DNA of 64,000 nucleotides from Propionibacteriaceae bacterium. GTDB taxonomy: Bacteria > Actinomycetota > Actinomycetes > Propionibacteriales > Propionibacteriaceae. Below the pieces are notes generated by a model. The model had not been told where the DNA came from. It did not search any database and worked only from the letters and a program-made list of their open reading frames with translations. Position numbers and translations under genes: made by a program. Below, one piece after another: positions 1 through 9,832 of this stretch (positions within the stretch are counted from its first letter, which is position 1; every line of letters starts with the position of its first letter). Where the stretch lies: positions 89,852-153,851 of the forward strand of contig JADKFR010000007.1 of assembly GCA_016717345.1 (NCBI GenBank), read 5' to 3'.

Positions 1-1233
1 GCGCGGCCAGGATCACCCCGACCCCGACCCACGCCCGGTGGCCGACCCGTCGCTCGAAGACTTCACCGAGTTGGGGGCGCATCGCATCCATGGGTGTCAC
101 GCGACCCGCGGAACGGGCGGGTAGGACGGCGGCCGCGACGGTCACCCCGATGCCCAGCACGATCGACTGCACCCAGGTCGCGGGCGTGAACAGCGGGCCG
201 CCGACCTTGAAGTGCATCACCGATTCGAAGATGGGGGCCATCACCGCGAACATGCCGGCGGCGAAGGCCCACCCGGCGACGATTCCCAGCGCGGTCCCGA
301 TGATCCCCTGGCACAGGGACTCGACCAGGAAGACCGCTGTCACAGTGCGGCGCCGCATCCCGATGGCGCGCAGCATCCCGATGTCGCGCCGGCGCTCGGC
401 GACCACCGTCCGGAAGCTGTTGAGGATGATGAACCCGGCGGTGGCAAGCGCAAACACTCCGAACATCGAGAACGCGAAGTTCGCCACGCCCAACGAGGCC
501 AGCAGGCTGGACTCGGTCGACAGCCCGCCCACCTGATAGTCGGGACCGAGCGCGGCAGCCACCGCCTGTTCCGTGGCGGTGCGGTCGGCTCCCTCGGTGA
601 ACACGGCCTCGATCTGGGTGATCCGGTTTCCGAAACCAAACAGTTGCTGCGCGGCCCCCAGGGTGAGGTACACCTGCTCCTGCCCGGGCAGGGTCGCTTC
701 GTCGAGCAGGCCGACCACCCGGAATCGGGAGGTGCCACCGGCCGCCGGCAGCACCAGGTTGTCGCCCACCCGTAGCCCGAGCTCATCGGCCAGATCGCTG
801 TTCAGCACCACCGTCGCGGCGTCCCCGGCGGCGAGCATCCGTCCCTCGGCCAACCGGAAGTCGTGGATGCTCGTGGCGCTGGTCACGTCGACGCCGACCA
901 CCACCACCTGGGCGAGGCGGTCGGCGGAATCGTTCGCCTCGTGCGGGAGGGGTGCCGTGCGCTGGACTCCGGGGCTCACCGTGTCGATCTGCGGGACGCC
1001 GGCGAGCCGGTCGACCACGTCGGGATCGAACGGCTGGTTGTACGCGCTGGTCACGGTCAGGTCGACCTTGCCCGCCGCCGAGAGCAGGTTGTGGGTGAAG
1101 GCGTCCACCATGGCCGGCAGGATGCCGTTCAGCCCGAACGTGAGCATCACGCCGAAGACCACCGCCAGCGTGGTCAGCAACGAGCGGGCGCCACGCCCTC
1201 GCAGGTAGCGCCAGGCCAGGGTGGGCACCAGGG

Positions 1234-1237
<4 letters not shown>
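1..1237 (-). CDS. MacB/FtsX-type ABC transporter permease (3' end outside window)
   Basis: Permease of a MacB-like ABC exporter, partial because the C-terminus lies beyond position 1. The GTG start at 1237 overlaps the stop of the ATPase gene by 4 bp (GTGA), implying translational coupling. The reading begins VTLVPTLAWRYLRGRG, followed by one membrane segment, a large extracytoplasmic MacB-periplasmic-core-like domain, and then FtsX-type membrane helices from about residue 270 (an ERRRDIGMLRAIGM coupling motif is visible). Together with the adjacent ATPase and HlyD-like adaptor it should form a tripartite-style exporter. The substrate cannot be told from sequence. Confidence 0.9.
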
Positions 1238-1971
<734 letters not shown>

Positions 1972-1979
1972 GACGCACC

Positions 1980-3236
1980 TCAGCTCGTCCGGACCCGCTG
2001 GCCGTCCGTGAGGGCGCTGGCACCAGTGGTGACCACCCGATCCCCCTCGCGGACGCCGGACAGGACCTGCGCGAAGCTGTCGGTCGACGCACCGATGGTC
2101 ACCTGCTGGCGACGGACGGTGTCATCGGCCGCCAACACGAACACCACCCGCCTGGTGCCATCGTTCAACACCGACTCGATCGGGACGGTCAAGGCGTCAG
2201 GGATCGCCTCCACCACGATGGCTGCCGACCCGCTCATGCCGGCGAACAGCCGGGTGCCCCCCGCATCGAACGAGATCGTCACGTCGAAGGCCACGCTGCC
2301 CGTCCCGGTGCTTTCGGCGACCGACTCCACCCGCTTCACCCTGCCGGTGAAGCTCCGCTCGGGGAAGGAGTCGAGAGTGACACTCGCCGCCTGGCCCTTG
2401 TCGACCGACGCGATGTCCGACTCGTTCACCGATGCCTCGAAGTCGAGCCTGGCCGGGTCCACCACGGTCAGGACCGCCACCCCGGGGGTCACCCCGGAGC
2501 CCTTTTCGACCGTGCCGTTGAAGTGCACGGTCCCCGCGAAGGGTGCGGTCAGTTCGGCTGCGGCGAGGTGACGCTCGGCCAACGCCAAGGACGTCGAGGC
2601 GGCGGCCGCCGCCTGCTCGGCAGCCGCCCGTGCCAGCGTCACGCGCGAGGACGCCGAGAGCCGGCTGAGCGAGGCCTGGGCCGCCTTGAGGGCGGCGTCG
2701 GCCTGGGCCTTGGCTGCCTTCAAGGTGCGCAGGGTCGGCTTCATGAGGTGCTGTTCCTCGTCGGTCGCGTGGTGGTAATCGTGACGGTAGGACGAGTAGT
2801 TCTTGGACGCCGCGTGCACCTGCGCCCGGGCCGCCGACAGCGCGGCGTTCGCCGCAGCCCGCTCGATCGCACCGGGCACGCCGTTGTTCACAGCCTCCAG
2901 TTGGGCCCTGGCCGCCGTGCGGGCCGCCTGGGCCTCCACGACGGCGAGCCGCAGCGTCGAGGTGTCCATGACGGCCACCACGGCGCCCGCCTTGACACTG
3001 TCACCGTCGCGAACCTTCACCGCCGCCAGAGTGCCGGGCGCCGGTGGGTACACCCCGGAGGAATGGGCGGTCGCCAGCGACCCGGCGGCGTCCACGGTGA
3101 TGCTCAGCGGTGCCACGACGGCCTCCGCGGTGGCGATCTGGGGACGGTTGTTGGCCGTCGACCAGAGGTAGCCGCCGGCGAGTGCCACCACGGCGGCGAG
3201 GGTGATGCCTGTTGCGGCAATGGTCTTCTTCTTCAT
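1980..3236 (-). CDS. HlyD/MacA-like efflux adaptor subunit
   Basis: Membrane-fusion adaptor of 418 residues for the MacB-type exporter. An N-terminal signal anchor (TIAATGITLAAVVALAGGYL) precedes a biotinyl-lipoyl-like segment (KVRDGDSVKAGAVVAVMD), a long Ala-rich coiled-coil hairpin (about residues 95-225), the returning lipoyl half (LTAPFAGTVHFNGTVEKGSGV) and a beta-barrel and membrane-proximal domain. The ATG at 3236 overlaps the TetR stop by 4 bp. In Gram-positive bacteria such adaptors act without an outer-membrane channel, so the partner is probably only the ATPase/permease pair downstream. Confidence 0.9.
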   Translation of the reverse strand: MKKKTIAATGITLAAVVALAGGYLWSTANNRPQIATAEAVVAPLSITVDAAGSLATAHSSGVYPPAPGTLAAVKVRDGDSVKAGAVVAVMDTSTLRLAVVEAQAARTAARAQLEAVNNGVPGAIERAAANAALSAARAQVHAASKNYSSYRHDYHHATDEEQHLMKPTLRTLKAAKAQADAALKAAQASLSRLSASSRVTLARAAAEQAAAAASTSLALAERHLAAAELTAPFAGTVHFNGTVEKGSGVTPGVAVLTVVDPARLDFEASVNESDIASVDKGQAASVTLDSFPERSFTGRVKRVESVAESTGTGSVAFDVTISFDAGGTRLFAGMSGSAAIVVEAIPDALTVPIESVLNDGTRRVVFVLAADDTVRRQQVTIGASTDSFAQVLSGVREGDRVVTTGASALTDGQRVRTS

Positions 3237-3937
3237 GGCTGGTTCCCCTCGAGCGAGGTGTGGAGTGCCTTGATGGCAGCGAGGGTCTCAGCTCCGAACG
3301 GGACGGCGAAGGTCCCTTCCCGCACGCCGAGGATCCGGTCCTGCGCCTGCCACAGGGCGGCAGAGCCGGTCTGCAGGACGTCGACGAATGCATCCTGATC
3401 CGGTGCCGCCACCGCTCGCAGCCAGAGATGGTCGGCCGCCTCGAACCAGAGCAGCAGCACGAGATCGGCGGCCGCCTCGGCGTCGGTCACCGCCAGCGAC
3501 CCGTCAGCGATCCCGTCCGAAATCACCGGGCGCAGCACCGTTCGGGCGTGCTCTCGCCAAGCATCGAAGAGCCGGTGGCGCAGGGCGTAGTTGACGTCGC
3601 GGTAGAGGAAGGGCGCGACGCTGACGTCGAAGGTCTCGGCCTTGTAGGCGGCGGCGGCGTCCATCAGCGTCCGGATCCGTTCGGCAGCCGTGCCGGGCGC
3701 CGCCGCGACCTGGGTCGACAGGTGCGCGAAGAGCGCCTCGCCCAGGCGTTGCACCAGTTGCAGTTGGAGGTCGGCCTTGGAGCTGAAGTAGTGGTAGAAG
3801 GTGCCCTTGGCGACCCCGGCGCTCTGGGTCACCTGTTCGACGCTCATCGCCTCGAAGCCGTCGCTGCGGCACAACGCGAACGCCACGTCGAGGAGTTCTT
3901 CCCGACGCAGCTCCGGAGCCTTGGTCACTCGTGCCAC
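3233..3937 (-). CDS. TetR family transcriptional regulator of the exporter operon
   Basis: TetR-type repressor of 234 residues. The N-terminal helix-turn-helix is clear (MSVEQVTQSAGVAKGTFYHYFSSK, about residues 33-56, described by its ends) and the C-terminal helical ligand domain follows. It is the first gene of an operon with the adaptor, ATPase and permease, joined by 4-bp overlaps. A perfect inverted repeat lies 16 bp upstream of its ATG, so autorepression of the whole operon is likely. The inducing ligand is unknown. Confidence 0.93.
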   Translation of the reverse strand: MARVTKAPELRREELLDVAFALCRSDGFEAMSVEQVTQSAGVAKGTFYHYFSSKADLQLQLVQRLGEALFAHLSTQVAAAPGTAAERIRTLMDAAAAYKAETFDVSVAPFLYRDVNYALRHRLFDAWREHARTVLRPVISDGIADGSLAVTDAEAAADLVLLLWFEAADHLWLRAVAAPDQDAFVDVLQTGSAALWQAQDRILGVREGTFAVPFGAETLAAIKALHTSLEGNQP

Positions 3938-3953
3938 CGAGCCTCGCCCCCTT

Positions 3954-3970
3954 TGACCGACCGTCGGTCA
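3954..3970. promoter_or_regulatory. Predicted TetR operator
   Basis: A 17-bp perfect inverted repeat, TGACCGA-CCG-TCGGTCA, sits 16 bp upstream of the TetR start codon. Size, symmetry and position fit a TetR autoregulatory operator. Confidence 0.75.
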
Positions 3971-4094
3971 GTCTACCCCGAACGGCCGTCGCCGGCGGCG
4001 ATTGCGCCTGATGAGGGTGGACGGGAGGGGCCGCGCGCGGGACGATGCTGGCGTGCGCCGCCATCCGGAGGCCGTTGATCGACCAGGGGGCCAG

Positions 4095-4649
4095 ATGGAG
4101 GGGGACAAAAAGTTCCTGGAACGCCCGGTTGCGATCGTGGGGCTGGTCGGGGGCCTGGTGGGCATCGTGGCGGCGGGGGTAGGCATCTACTCCGGTCTGG
4201 CCGCGGTCGCTCCGCAGCCGACGATCAACACCGCCCAGGCCAGGATCGACGAATGCCTGGCCACCCACGGCCTCAGCCAGGCCAGCGAGCGGCGCGAGGC
4301 CGACGGCGACCGTTGGTACCTCCGCGCCTGTAGTTGGCCGGCCCCCACCGGTGCGGGAGCCGACGGCTTCAGCGAGATCACCGTCCGGACGCAGGCAGGT
4401 CCCGGCCGGTCCGAAGCGGACGGGATGACGGTCGCCCACATCTTCACCAGCACCTGCCGCGACCTCGAGGTCACCTACCTGTTCGACAACCAGGGCTCCC
4501 TCGTTCCCGAGCAGCCCCTCCGACTGACCAAGGGAGAGGTGCGGCGCGTCGAGGGCGGGTCGGTGGCCACGGGCGTGGAACCGGGTCGTGACGAGTTCGT
4601 GGCGCTGTCCAGCCTCCGCTACACGCTGGACGGGGCCCGCTGCGTCTGA
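4095..4649 (+). CDS. Membrane-anchored extracytoplasmic protein of unknown function
   Basis: Predicted product of 184 residues that I do not recognise. The ATG at 4095 is chosen because a GGGGG purine stretch lies 5-10 bases upstream; an in-frame TTG at 4002 would add only Arg-rich, non-conserved-looking sequence. After a charged start (MEGDKKFLERP) there is one membrane helix (about residues 12-33). The rest should lie outside the cell and contains four cysteines (in ECLATHG, RACSW, TSTCRD and GARCV), enough for two disulfides. It stands alone between the exporter operator and the NifX-like gene. Confidence 0.7.
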   Translation: MEGDKKFLERPVAIVGLVGGLVGIVAAGVGIYSGLAAVAPQPTINTAQARIDECLATHGLSQASERREADGDRWYLRACSWPAPTGAGADGFSEITVRTQAGPGRSEADGMTVAHIFTSTCRDLEVTYLFDNQGSLVPEQPLRLTKGEVRRVEGGSVATGVEPGRDEFVALSSLRYTLDGARCV

Positions 4650-4695
4650 TCGGGACGCCCTACGATGGCTCTCACACCTACTTAGGAGCGCACCG

Positions 4696-5022
4696 ATGAT
4701 CCTCGCCACCCCCGTCACCGCTGATGGCCTCTCCGCCGCCGCCTGGGGCCGGGCCCACTGGGTCGGGGTAGCCGAGGTCACCGCGGGTGAGATCACCGCC
4801 TGGCAGATCCACGAGGTGGCTTGGGACGAGTCCCATGACGAGGGCACCGAAGGCTCACACCACGCGCGGATCGTGCGCTTCCTCAAGGAACATGCCATCG
4901 AGGCCGTGGTGGTCGACCACATGGGTCCCGGAATGGTCCAGGTGATGACCACGATGAAGATCCCGCTCCTGCCGGCGACCGCGGGCGACGCGCGCGCGTC
5001 CATCCTGGCGGCGCTGGCCTAA
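4696..5022 (+). CDS. NifX/NifB-family (dinitrogenase iron-molybdenum cofactor-type) protein
   Basis: Small cytoplasmic protein of 108 residues resembling the NifX/NafY/NifB C-terminal fold that binds metal-sulfur clusters. Visible features are an N-terminal strand (MILATPVTADGLS), a HARIVRFLKEHAIEAVVVDHMG core and a C-terminal GDARASILAAL helix. A strong AGGAG ribosome binding site lies at 4684. No nitrogenase or molybdenum-cofactor genes are nearby, as is common for orphan members in actinobacteria. Its partner is unknown; a role in Fe-S or metal-cluster handling is inference only. Confidence 0.75.
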   Translation: MILATPVTADGLSAAAWGRAHWVGVAEVTAGEITAWQIHEVAWDESHDEGTEGSHHARIVRFLKEHAIEAVVVDHMGPGMVQVMTTMKIPLLPATAGDARASILAALA

Positions 5023-5030
5023 GGCTCCGC

Positions 5031-5846
5031 TCAGCTCTTCCGGAGCCGCTCGCGCAGCCGGAGCAGTTCGCGGCGCTGCGCCGCGCTCAGGCTGTGGATC
5101 CCCTTGTCGTTGATCTGGTCGAGGAGCGCGTCGAGTTGCTCGCGGTCCGTGCGGCTGCGGCGCTCGTCCCGCAACTGGGCACGGGAAACCCGCGGCGCGC
5201 GGGAGCTCTTGACGCGAGGCGTCCGACCGGAACGGCGGCCCCCCGGGATCCAGGCATACTCGCGCAGTAGCCCCGTCTGCTTGGCCACCAGGGCGACCAG
5301 GACCAGGCTGAGCAAGAGGCTCACCAACTCACTCCCAGCGCGGGACGCGAGCATCCCCAGCGCCTGGACGCCGACCAGCACCACCCCGATCACCCACGCC
5401 GGGATGCCGAAGAAGAACTTCCGCAGCGGGTACTCCGCAATCCACAACAACAGGATCACGAACTCGATGAGCCCGAAGCCGGCCAGCCCGGCGCCGGCCC
5501 CGAACAGCACGGCGGTGAGCGTGGCGGCAACCGTCAGTCCTGCCCAGACCCCCACCAGCAGCCAGATCATGCGGGTGCGGCCGATCAGGTTCTCCAGTTC
5601 GGTCCCGAAGTACCAGAAGAAGAACAGCGTCAACACGCTCCACAGCGAGAGCCCCTCGGCGAAGGGCCAGGTCACCAGCCGCCACAGCTGACCCGACGCC
5701 ACGGCAGTCGGCGAGAAGGACAGCAGCGCGGGCAGGGACGGCACCACGACCCAGGCGAGCCAGGACGCGGCCACGCCCAGGACGACAGACATGACCGTTG
5801 TCACGTCCAGCCGACCGAGGCGGAACCACGGTTCACCAGAGTTCAT
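5031..5846 (-). CDS. Rhomboid-family membrane protein, predicted catalytically inactive
   Basis: About 271 residues with six probable membrane helices and a charged C-terminal tail. The WRLVTWPF loop after helix 1 is the rhomboid L1 signature, and the tail (LLDQINDKGIHSLSAAQRREL) matches the tail common in bacterial rhomboid relatives. The catalytic GxSG serine position reads GLAG, and no membrane-embedded histidine follows in the last helices (SRAGSELVSLL). It should therefore be a pseudoprotease that binds rather than cuts membrane proteins. The ATG at 5846 is preferred to a TTG at 5873; neither has a strong ribosome binding site. Confidence 0.8.
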   Translation of the reverse strand: MNSGEPWFRLGRLDVTTVMSVVLGVAASWLAWVVVPSLPALLSFSPTAVASGQLWRLVTWPFAEGLSLWSVLTLFFFWYFGTELENLIGRTRMIWLLVGVWAGLTVAATLTAVLFGAGAGLAGFGLIEFVILLLWIAEYPLRKFFFGIPAWVIGVVLVGVQALGMLASRAGSELVSLLLSLVLVALVAKQTGLLREYAWIPGGRRSGRTPRVKSSRAPRVSRAQLRDERRSRTDREQLDALLDQINDKGIHSLSAAQRRELLRLRERLRKS

Positions 5847-5901
5847 GACGCAAGGGTGCCAGATGAAGCCCAACGCCCGTCCCGCTGCCGGCCCAGGCGA
5901 A

Positions 5902-6552
5902 TCACCACGTGGGCCAGCGCAGGATCAGGTCGGCACCGGCCCTGTGTGAGGCGACCAGGGCGGCGTTGCGTTCGTCGGAGCCCAGGACGTGGGCCCGCGC
6001 ATGATCCGGGTCCTTGCCGAAGTGCTCATGACGTTCGATCAGCCGGTGGACCCGCAGCGTTTCGTCGGGGGCCTCCAGGAACCACACCTCGTCGAGGTGG
6101 GCGCGGACCCGGCGCCAGGCAGCGTCCGGGTGCAGCAGGTAGTTGCCTTCGGTGAGCACGATCGGGCACTCGCGCGGGATGCCGATCGCTCCGGCGACGG
6201 GATCCTCGATCTCGCGCCGAAACTCGGGGGCGTACACGATGTCGTCGGTGTTGCGGCGTAACCGCTCCAGGAGCGCCGCGTAACCGTCCGGGTCGAAGGT
6301 GTCCGGGGCGCCGCGCCGGGTTGCCCGCTCGTCGGCGGCGATCACCGATCTCGCGAGGTGGAAACCGTCCATCGGAACGACCACCGTCGCCCCGGCCTGG
6401 ACGGTGTTCAAGGCCTCGACCAGCATCCCGGCGAAGGTGGACTTCCCGGCCCCGGGGGCACCGCAGATGCCGATGATCAGCCGGGACGCACCCGCCGCCC
6501 GGGCAAGCAGCCGGGCGGCGAGTGCGGTCGGATCAGCAGATTCGGATGCCAT
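5902..6552 (-). CDS. frcK: FrcK-like P-loop kinase (uridine kinase/pantothenate kinase fold)
   Basis: P-loop kinase of 216 residues with Walker A GAPGAGKSTFAG (about residues 30-41), DGFHLARSVIAADE and a LTEGNYLL strand, typical of the nucleoside/nucleotide kinase-like family. It starts at ATG 6552, only 3 bp after the ABC ATPase stop. In the rhizobial fructose system frcBCAK the last gene encodes a similar putative kinase, and the same gene order is seen here. It may phosphorylate the imported sugar or a nucleoside; the substrate is not proven in the family. Confidence 0.8.
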   Translation of the reverse strand: MASESADPTALAARLLARAAGASRLIIGICGAPGAGKSTFAGMLVEALNTVQAGATVVVPMDGFHLARSVIAADERATRRGAPDTFDPDGYAALLERLRRNTDDIVYAPEFRREIEDPVAGAIGIPRECPIVLTEGNYLLHPDAAWRRVRAHLDEVWFLEAPDETLRVHRLIERHEHFGKDPDHARAHVLGSDERNAALVASHRAGADLILRWPTW

Positions 6553-6555
6553 CGA

Positions 6556-8073
6556 TTACTCGGCGATCGCCTCATCGTGGCCGACCGCGTAGTGCATGAC
6601 CGCCTCCTCGGAGGCGTCCGCACGGTCGAGCACCTTCACGATCCGGCCCTCGCGCATCACCATGACCCGGTCGCTCATGCCGAGCACCTCCGGCAATTCG
6701 GAGGAGATCATGATGATCGCCACCCCCTGCTCGGCCAAGTCGGACATGATCTGGTAGATCTCGGCCTTACTGCCCACGTCGATGCCGCGGGTCGGTTCGT
6801 CCAGGATGAATACCTTGATGCCGAGGCTCAGCCAGCGGGCCAGGATGACCTTCTGCTGGTTGCCGCCGCTCATGTTGACCACCATGAACTCCGGTGAGGG
6901 CGTCTTGATCCGCAGGTCCTTGATCCACTTCTTGACCAGCGTCTGTTCGTCCTTGAGCTGCAGGACCCCGAACTTGGTGAGGCGCTGCAGCCCCGACACG
7001 GTGGTGTTGAAGTAGACCTGCAGTTTCAACAACAGACCCTGGCGCTTGCGGTCCTCGGTGACCAGGGCCACGCCCTGGTCGATCGCGTCCCGCGGCGACG
7101 TGGGGCGGTACGGCTTCCCGAGCAGCTTCATCTCGCCACCGGTGGGCTTGTCGGCGCCGAAGATGACCCTGACCGCCTCGGTGCGTCCCGAGCCGGTGAT
7201 CCCGGCGAAGCCGATGATCTCCCCGGCCCGCAGCTCGAAACTGACGTCCTTGGCGAGATGGGCCTGGCCCAGATGCGACACCTCCAGCACGACCTCGCCG
7301 AGTTCCGCCTTGCGCTTCGGATAGACGTCGGCAAGGTCGCGGCCGATCATCAGCTTCACCAGGTCGTCCATGTCGACATCGGAGACCTGCTTGGTGTCGA
7401 CGTAGCGCCCGTCCTTGAGGACGGTGACCTCGTCGGCGAGTTCGAAGATCTCCTTCAACCGGTGCGAGATGTAGATGATGCCGATGCCCGCGGCCTGCAG
7501 CCGACGCACGACGGCGAACAGGTTGTCGATGTCCCTCTCGCTGAGGACGGCGGAAGGCTCGTCCATGATCAGGATGCGGGTGTTGCGGTTCAACGCCTTG
7601 GCGATCTCGACCATCTGCTGCTGGGCCACCGACAGGCGACCGGTCATCGTGTCAACCGGAAGGCTGACGTCGAGGCTGTCCAGCAGTTCTCGGGACTTCG
7701 ACCTGACCGTGGCCCAGTCGATCCGGCCGGCCTTCGTCGGCAGGTGCCCGAGGAAGATGTTCTCGGCGATGGTCATGTTGGGAGCAAGGTTGAACTCCTG
7801 GTAGATCGTGGAGATCCCCAGCCGTTCGGCATCCGCGGGTGCCTTGATGTCGGCCAGCTGCCCGTCGAAGAAGATCTCGCCTTCGTCACGCGTGTAGGCG
7901 CCGGACAGGATCTTGATCAGGGTCGACTTGCCGGCGCCGTTCTCGCCGAGCAGCGCATGCACCTGACCCTCACGGATCGTGAGGTTCACGCCCTCAAGCG
8001 CCTTCACCCCGGGGAACGACTTGCCGATCCCCTTCATCTCCAGCAGTACCTTGCCGGGGGCCTTGGTGGTCAT
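6556..8073 (-). CDS. frcA: Sugar ABC transporter ATP-binding protein (RbsA/FrcA type)
   Basis: Double ATPase of the CUT2 sugar importer class, about 505 residues. The first half has a full Walker A (GENGAGKST), a signature LSVAQQQMVEIAKAL and LIMDEPSAVLS. The second half has the degenerate Walker A usual in this class (GITGSGRTE), MSGGNQQKVILARWL and FILDEPTRGIDVGSK. ATG 8073 is chosen because GGGGTGAG precedes it; a GTG at 8094 overlapping the permease stop (GTGA) is an alternative adding seven residues. It powers the permease encoded immediately upstream. Confidence 0.92.
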   Translation of the reverse strand: MTTKAPGKVLLEMKGIGKSFPGVKALEGVNLTIREGQVHALLGENGAGKSTLIKILSGAYTRDEGEIFFDGQLADIKAPADAERLGISTIYQEFNLAPNMTIAENIFLGHLPTKAGRIDWATVRSKSRELLDSLDVSLPVDTMTGRLSVAQQQMVEIAKALNRNTRILIMDEPSAVLSERDIDNLFAVVRRLQAAGIGIIYISHRLKEIFELADEVTVLKDGRYVDTKQVSDVDMDDLVKLMIGRDLADVYPKRKAELGEVVLEVSHLGQAHLAKDVSFELRAGEIIGFAGITGSGRTEAVRVIFGADKPTGGEMKLLGKPYRPTSPRDAIDQGVALVTEDRKRQGLLLKLQVYFNTTVSGLQRLTKFGVLQLKDEQTLVKKWIKDLRIKTPSPEFMVVNMSGGNQQKVILARWLSLGIKVFILDEPTRGIDVGSKAEIYQIMSDLAEQGVAIIMISSELPEVLGMSDRVMVMREGRIVKVLDRADASEEAVMHYAVGHDEAIAE

Positions 8074-8090
8074 CTGGCTCACCCCTGCCG

Positions 8091-9074
8091 TCACTTGCGG
8101 TGGGTCAGCTGGTCGACAGAGACCGCCGCGATGACCAGGATGCCCGTGATCAGCACCTGGTAGGTGGACTCGACGCCCATCAGCTGCAGGCCGTTACGGA
8201 ACACGCCCACGATCAGCGCGCCGATCAGCGTCCCGACGATGCTGCCGCGGCCACCGAAGAGGCTGGTGCCGCCCAGCACGACGGCGGTGATGCTGTCGAG
8301 GTTGGAGGTCTGGCCGGCCTGCGGGTCGCCGACGCCGGTACGGGCCACCTGGAGCAGCGCCGCGATGCCGTAGGCGAGACCGGCGAAGGTGTAGACCCCG
8401 ACCAGCACCCGATTCGTCTTGATACCGGCCAGCCGGGCGGCCTCCACGTTGTCACCGACGGCGTAGACGGAGCGTCCGGCTGCGGTGTACTTCAGGACGA
8501 ACCACGTCACCGCGTACAGAAGGATCATCAGGATCGTGCCGTTGGCGATCGCGGTGCCACCGATCTTGAAGGTGTCACCCAGGAAGGTCAGCTCCTTCGG
8601 CAGGCCGGTGATCGTCGAGGTGGTGTAGATGCGGGTCAACGCGTAGGCGATGTTCATGGTGCCCAGCGTGACGATGAAGGCAGGCAGCCCGATCCCGGTG
8701 ACCAGAGCACCGTTCAGCATGCCGAAGGCCATGGCGATCAGGATGCCGACCAGGATGGACAGGAAGGGGTTGATGCCCTTCTGGGCCGCGAAGCTGGCGA
8801 TCAAGACGCCCGCCAGGGCCATGACCATGCCGTTCGACAGGTCGATGCCGGTCGTGATGATGACCAGCGTCTGGCCGATGGCCAGCACACCGACCACCAT
8901 CACCTGCTGCAGGATCAACGAGAAGTTGTCGCCGGACAGAAAGCGTGGGGTGGCGAACGCGAAGAAGATGCTGGCCAGCAACAGCGCTGCCACCGGGCCG
9001 AGGATGGGGGATGCGAGGACGATCTTCAGGAAACCTTGGCGCTTGTCCAGCGCCGTGCTCTGCACTGAGCTCAT
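8091..9074 (-). CDS. frcC: Sugar ABC transporter permease (RbsC/FrcC type)
   Basis: Integral membrane permease of 327 residues from the CUT2 family, with about ten hydrophobic helices. Diagnostic stretches are TTGIDLSNGMVMALAGV, VTLGTMNIAYALTRIYT and the cytoplasmic loop YAVGDNVEAARLAGIKT that contacts the ATPase. The start ATG at 9074 has GAAAGG upstream; an in-frame upstream start at 9110 would extend it across the intergenic hairpin. It presumably works as a homodimer with the ATPase and the binding protein encoded next door. Confidence 0.92.
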   Translation of the reverse strand: MSSVQSTALDKRQGFLKIVLASPILGPVAALLLASIFFAFATPRFLSGDNFSLILQQVMVVGVLAIGQTLVIITTGIDLSNGMVMALAGVLIASFAAQKGINPFLSILVGILIAMAFGMLNGALVTGIGLPAFIVTLGTMNIAYALTRIYTTSTITGLPKELTFLGDTFKIGGTAIANGTILMILLYAVTWFVLKYTAAGRSVYAVGDNVEAARLAGIKTNRVLVGVYTFAGLAYGIAALLQVARTGVGDPQAGQTSNLDSITAVVLGGTSLFGGRGSIVGTLIGALIVGVFRNGLQLMGVESTYQVLITGILVIAAVSVDQLTHRK

Positions 9075-9099
9075 GGGTATGGCTGGCCTTTCTCGTACG

Positions 9100-9133
9100 G
9101 GTGACGGCAACCCCGAGCGGGGTTGCCGTCACC
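9100..9133. terminator. Strong hairpin between frcB and frcC
   Basis: A perfect 15-bp inverted repeat (GGTGACGGCAACCCC, loop GAGC, then its complement) directly follows the binding-protein gene. No T-tract follows on the transcribed strand, so partial termination or 3'-end protection is more likely than full termination. That would raise binding-protein expression over the membrane components. Confidence 0.75.
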
Positions 9134-9144
9134 TCGTGGCGGAG

Positions 9145-9832
9145 TTACTTGTTGCCCCAGCAGTTCGCCAGGCCGTAGGTGGAGTCCTTGCTGTCGACGC
9201 CGGCCTGGGCCTTGTCGGTGATCAGGGTCACGCCGGTGTCGGTGTAACCGGTCGGCTTGACGCCTTCCTTGGCGAACTTCACGATCGCCTCGACACCCAT
9301 CGACGCCATCTTCAGCGGGTACTGCTGCGAGGTGGCGGCAATCTTGCCGTCAACGATCCCCTGCACACCCTGGCAGCCGCCGTCGACGGAGACGATGGTG
9401 ACGTCCTTGTCCTTGCCCTGGTTCTTCAACGCGGTGTAGGCGCCGAAGGCTGCCGGCTCGTTGATGGTGTAGACGAGGTTGATGTTTGCGTTCTTGCTCA
9501 GGCAGTTCTCCATCGCGGTCTGGCCCTCGGTCTGGTCACCGTGGGTGTCCTGCGCGCAGACAACCTCTTTGGCCGTGGCCAGGTCGGTGGTGGTGCCGGT
9601 GAGGCCAGTCGCCAGTCCCATGCCCTGAAGGAAGCCGTTGTGGCGCTGCGCGCCCACGGTGATGCCAGGAGCCAGGTCGAGGGTGGCGATGATCGGTTCC
9701 TTGCCTGCCATCGCCTTGGCGGCCCACTGGCCGATCAGGGTGCCGGCCGCGAAGTTATCGGTGGCGAACAGGGCGTCGACCGCTTCCTGCGGATCGGTCG
9801 CGGTATCGAGGGCGATCACCACCTTGGCGGGC
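9145..9832 (-). pseudogene. frcB: FrcB-like sugar-binding protein, N-terminus missing
   Basis: The C-terminal two-thirds of a periplasmic sugar-binding protein of the ribose/fructose type, from KVVIALDTATDP through FATDNFAAGTLIGQWAAK, APGITVGAQRHNGFLQG, INEPAAFGAYTAL and VSVDGGCQGVQGI to the end. Family members are about 350 residues with a lipoprotein signal peptide; here roughly the first 120 residues are absent in every frame. Homology stops at about 9832, where more than 90% G+C sequence ending in 17 consecutive Gs begins. A GTG at 9867 would give a 240-residue reading but adds only Pro-rich filler. This is either a real 5' deletion or an assembly fault. Confidence 0.85.

Noticed and set aside
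3504..5003. A 499-codon minus-strand frame across the TetR start and the unknown membrane protein
   Set aside because: It runs antisense to two supported genes and through the TetR operator; low-complexity sequence.
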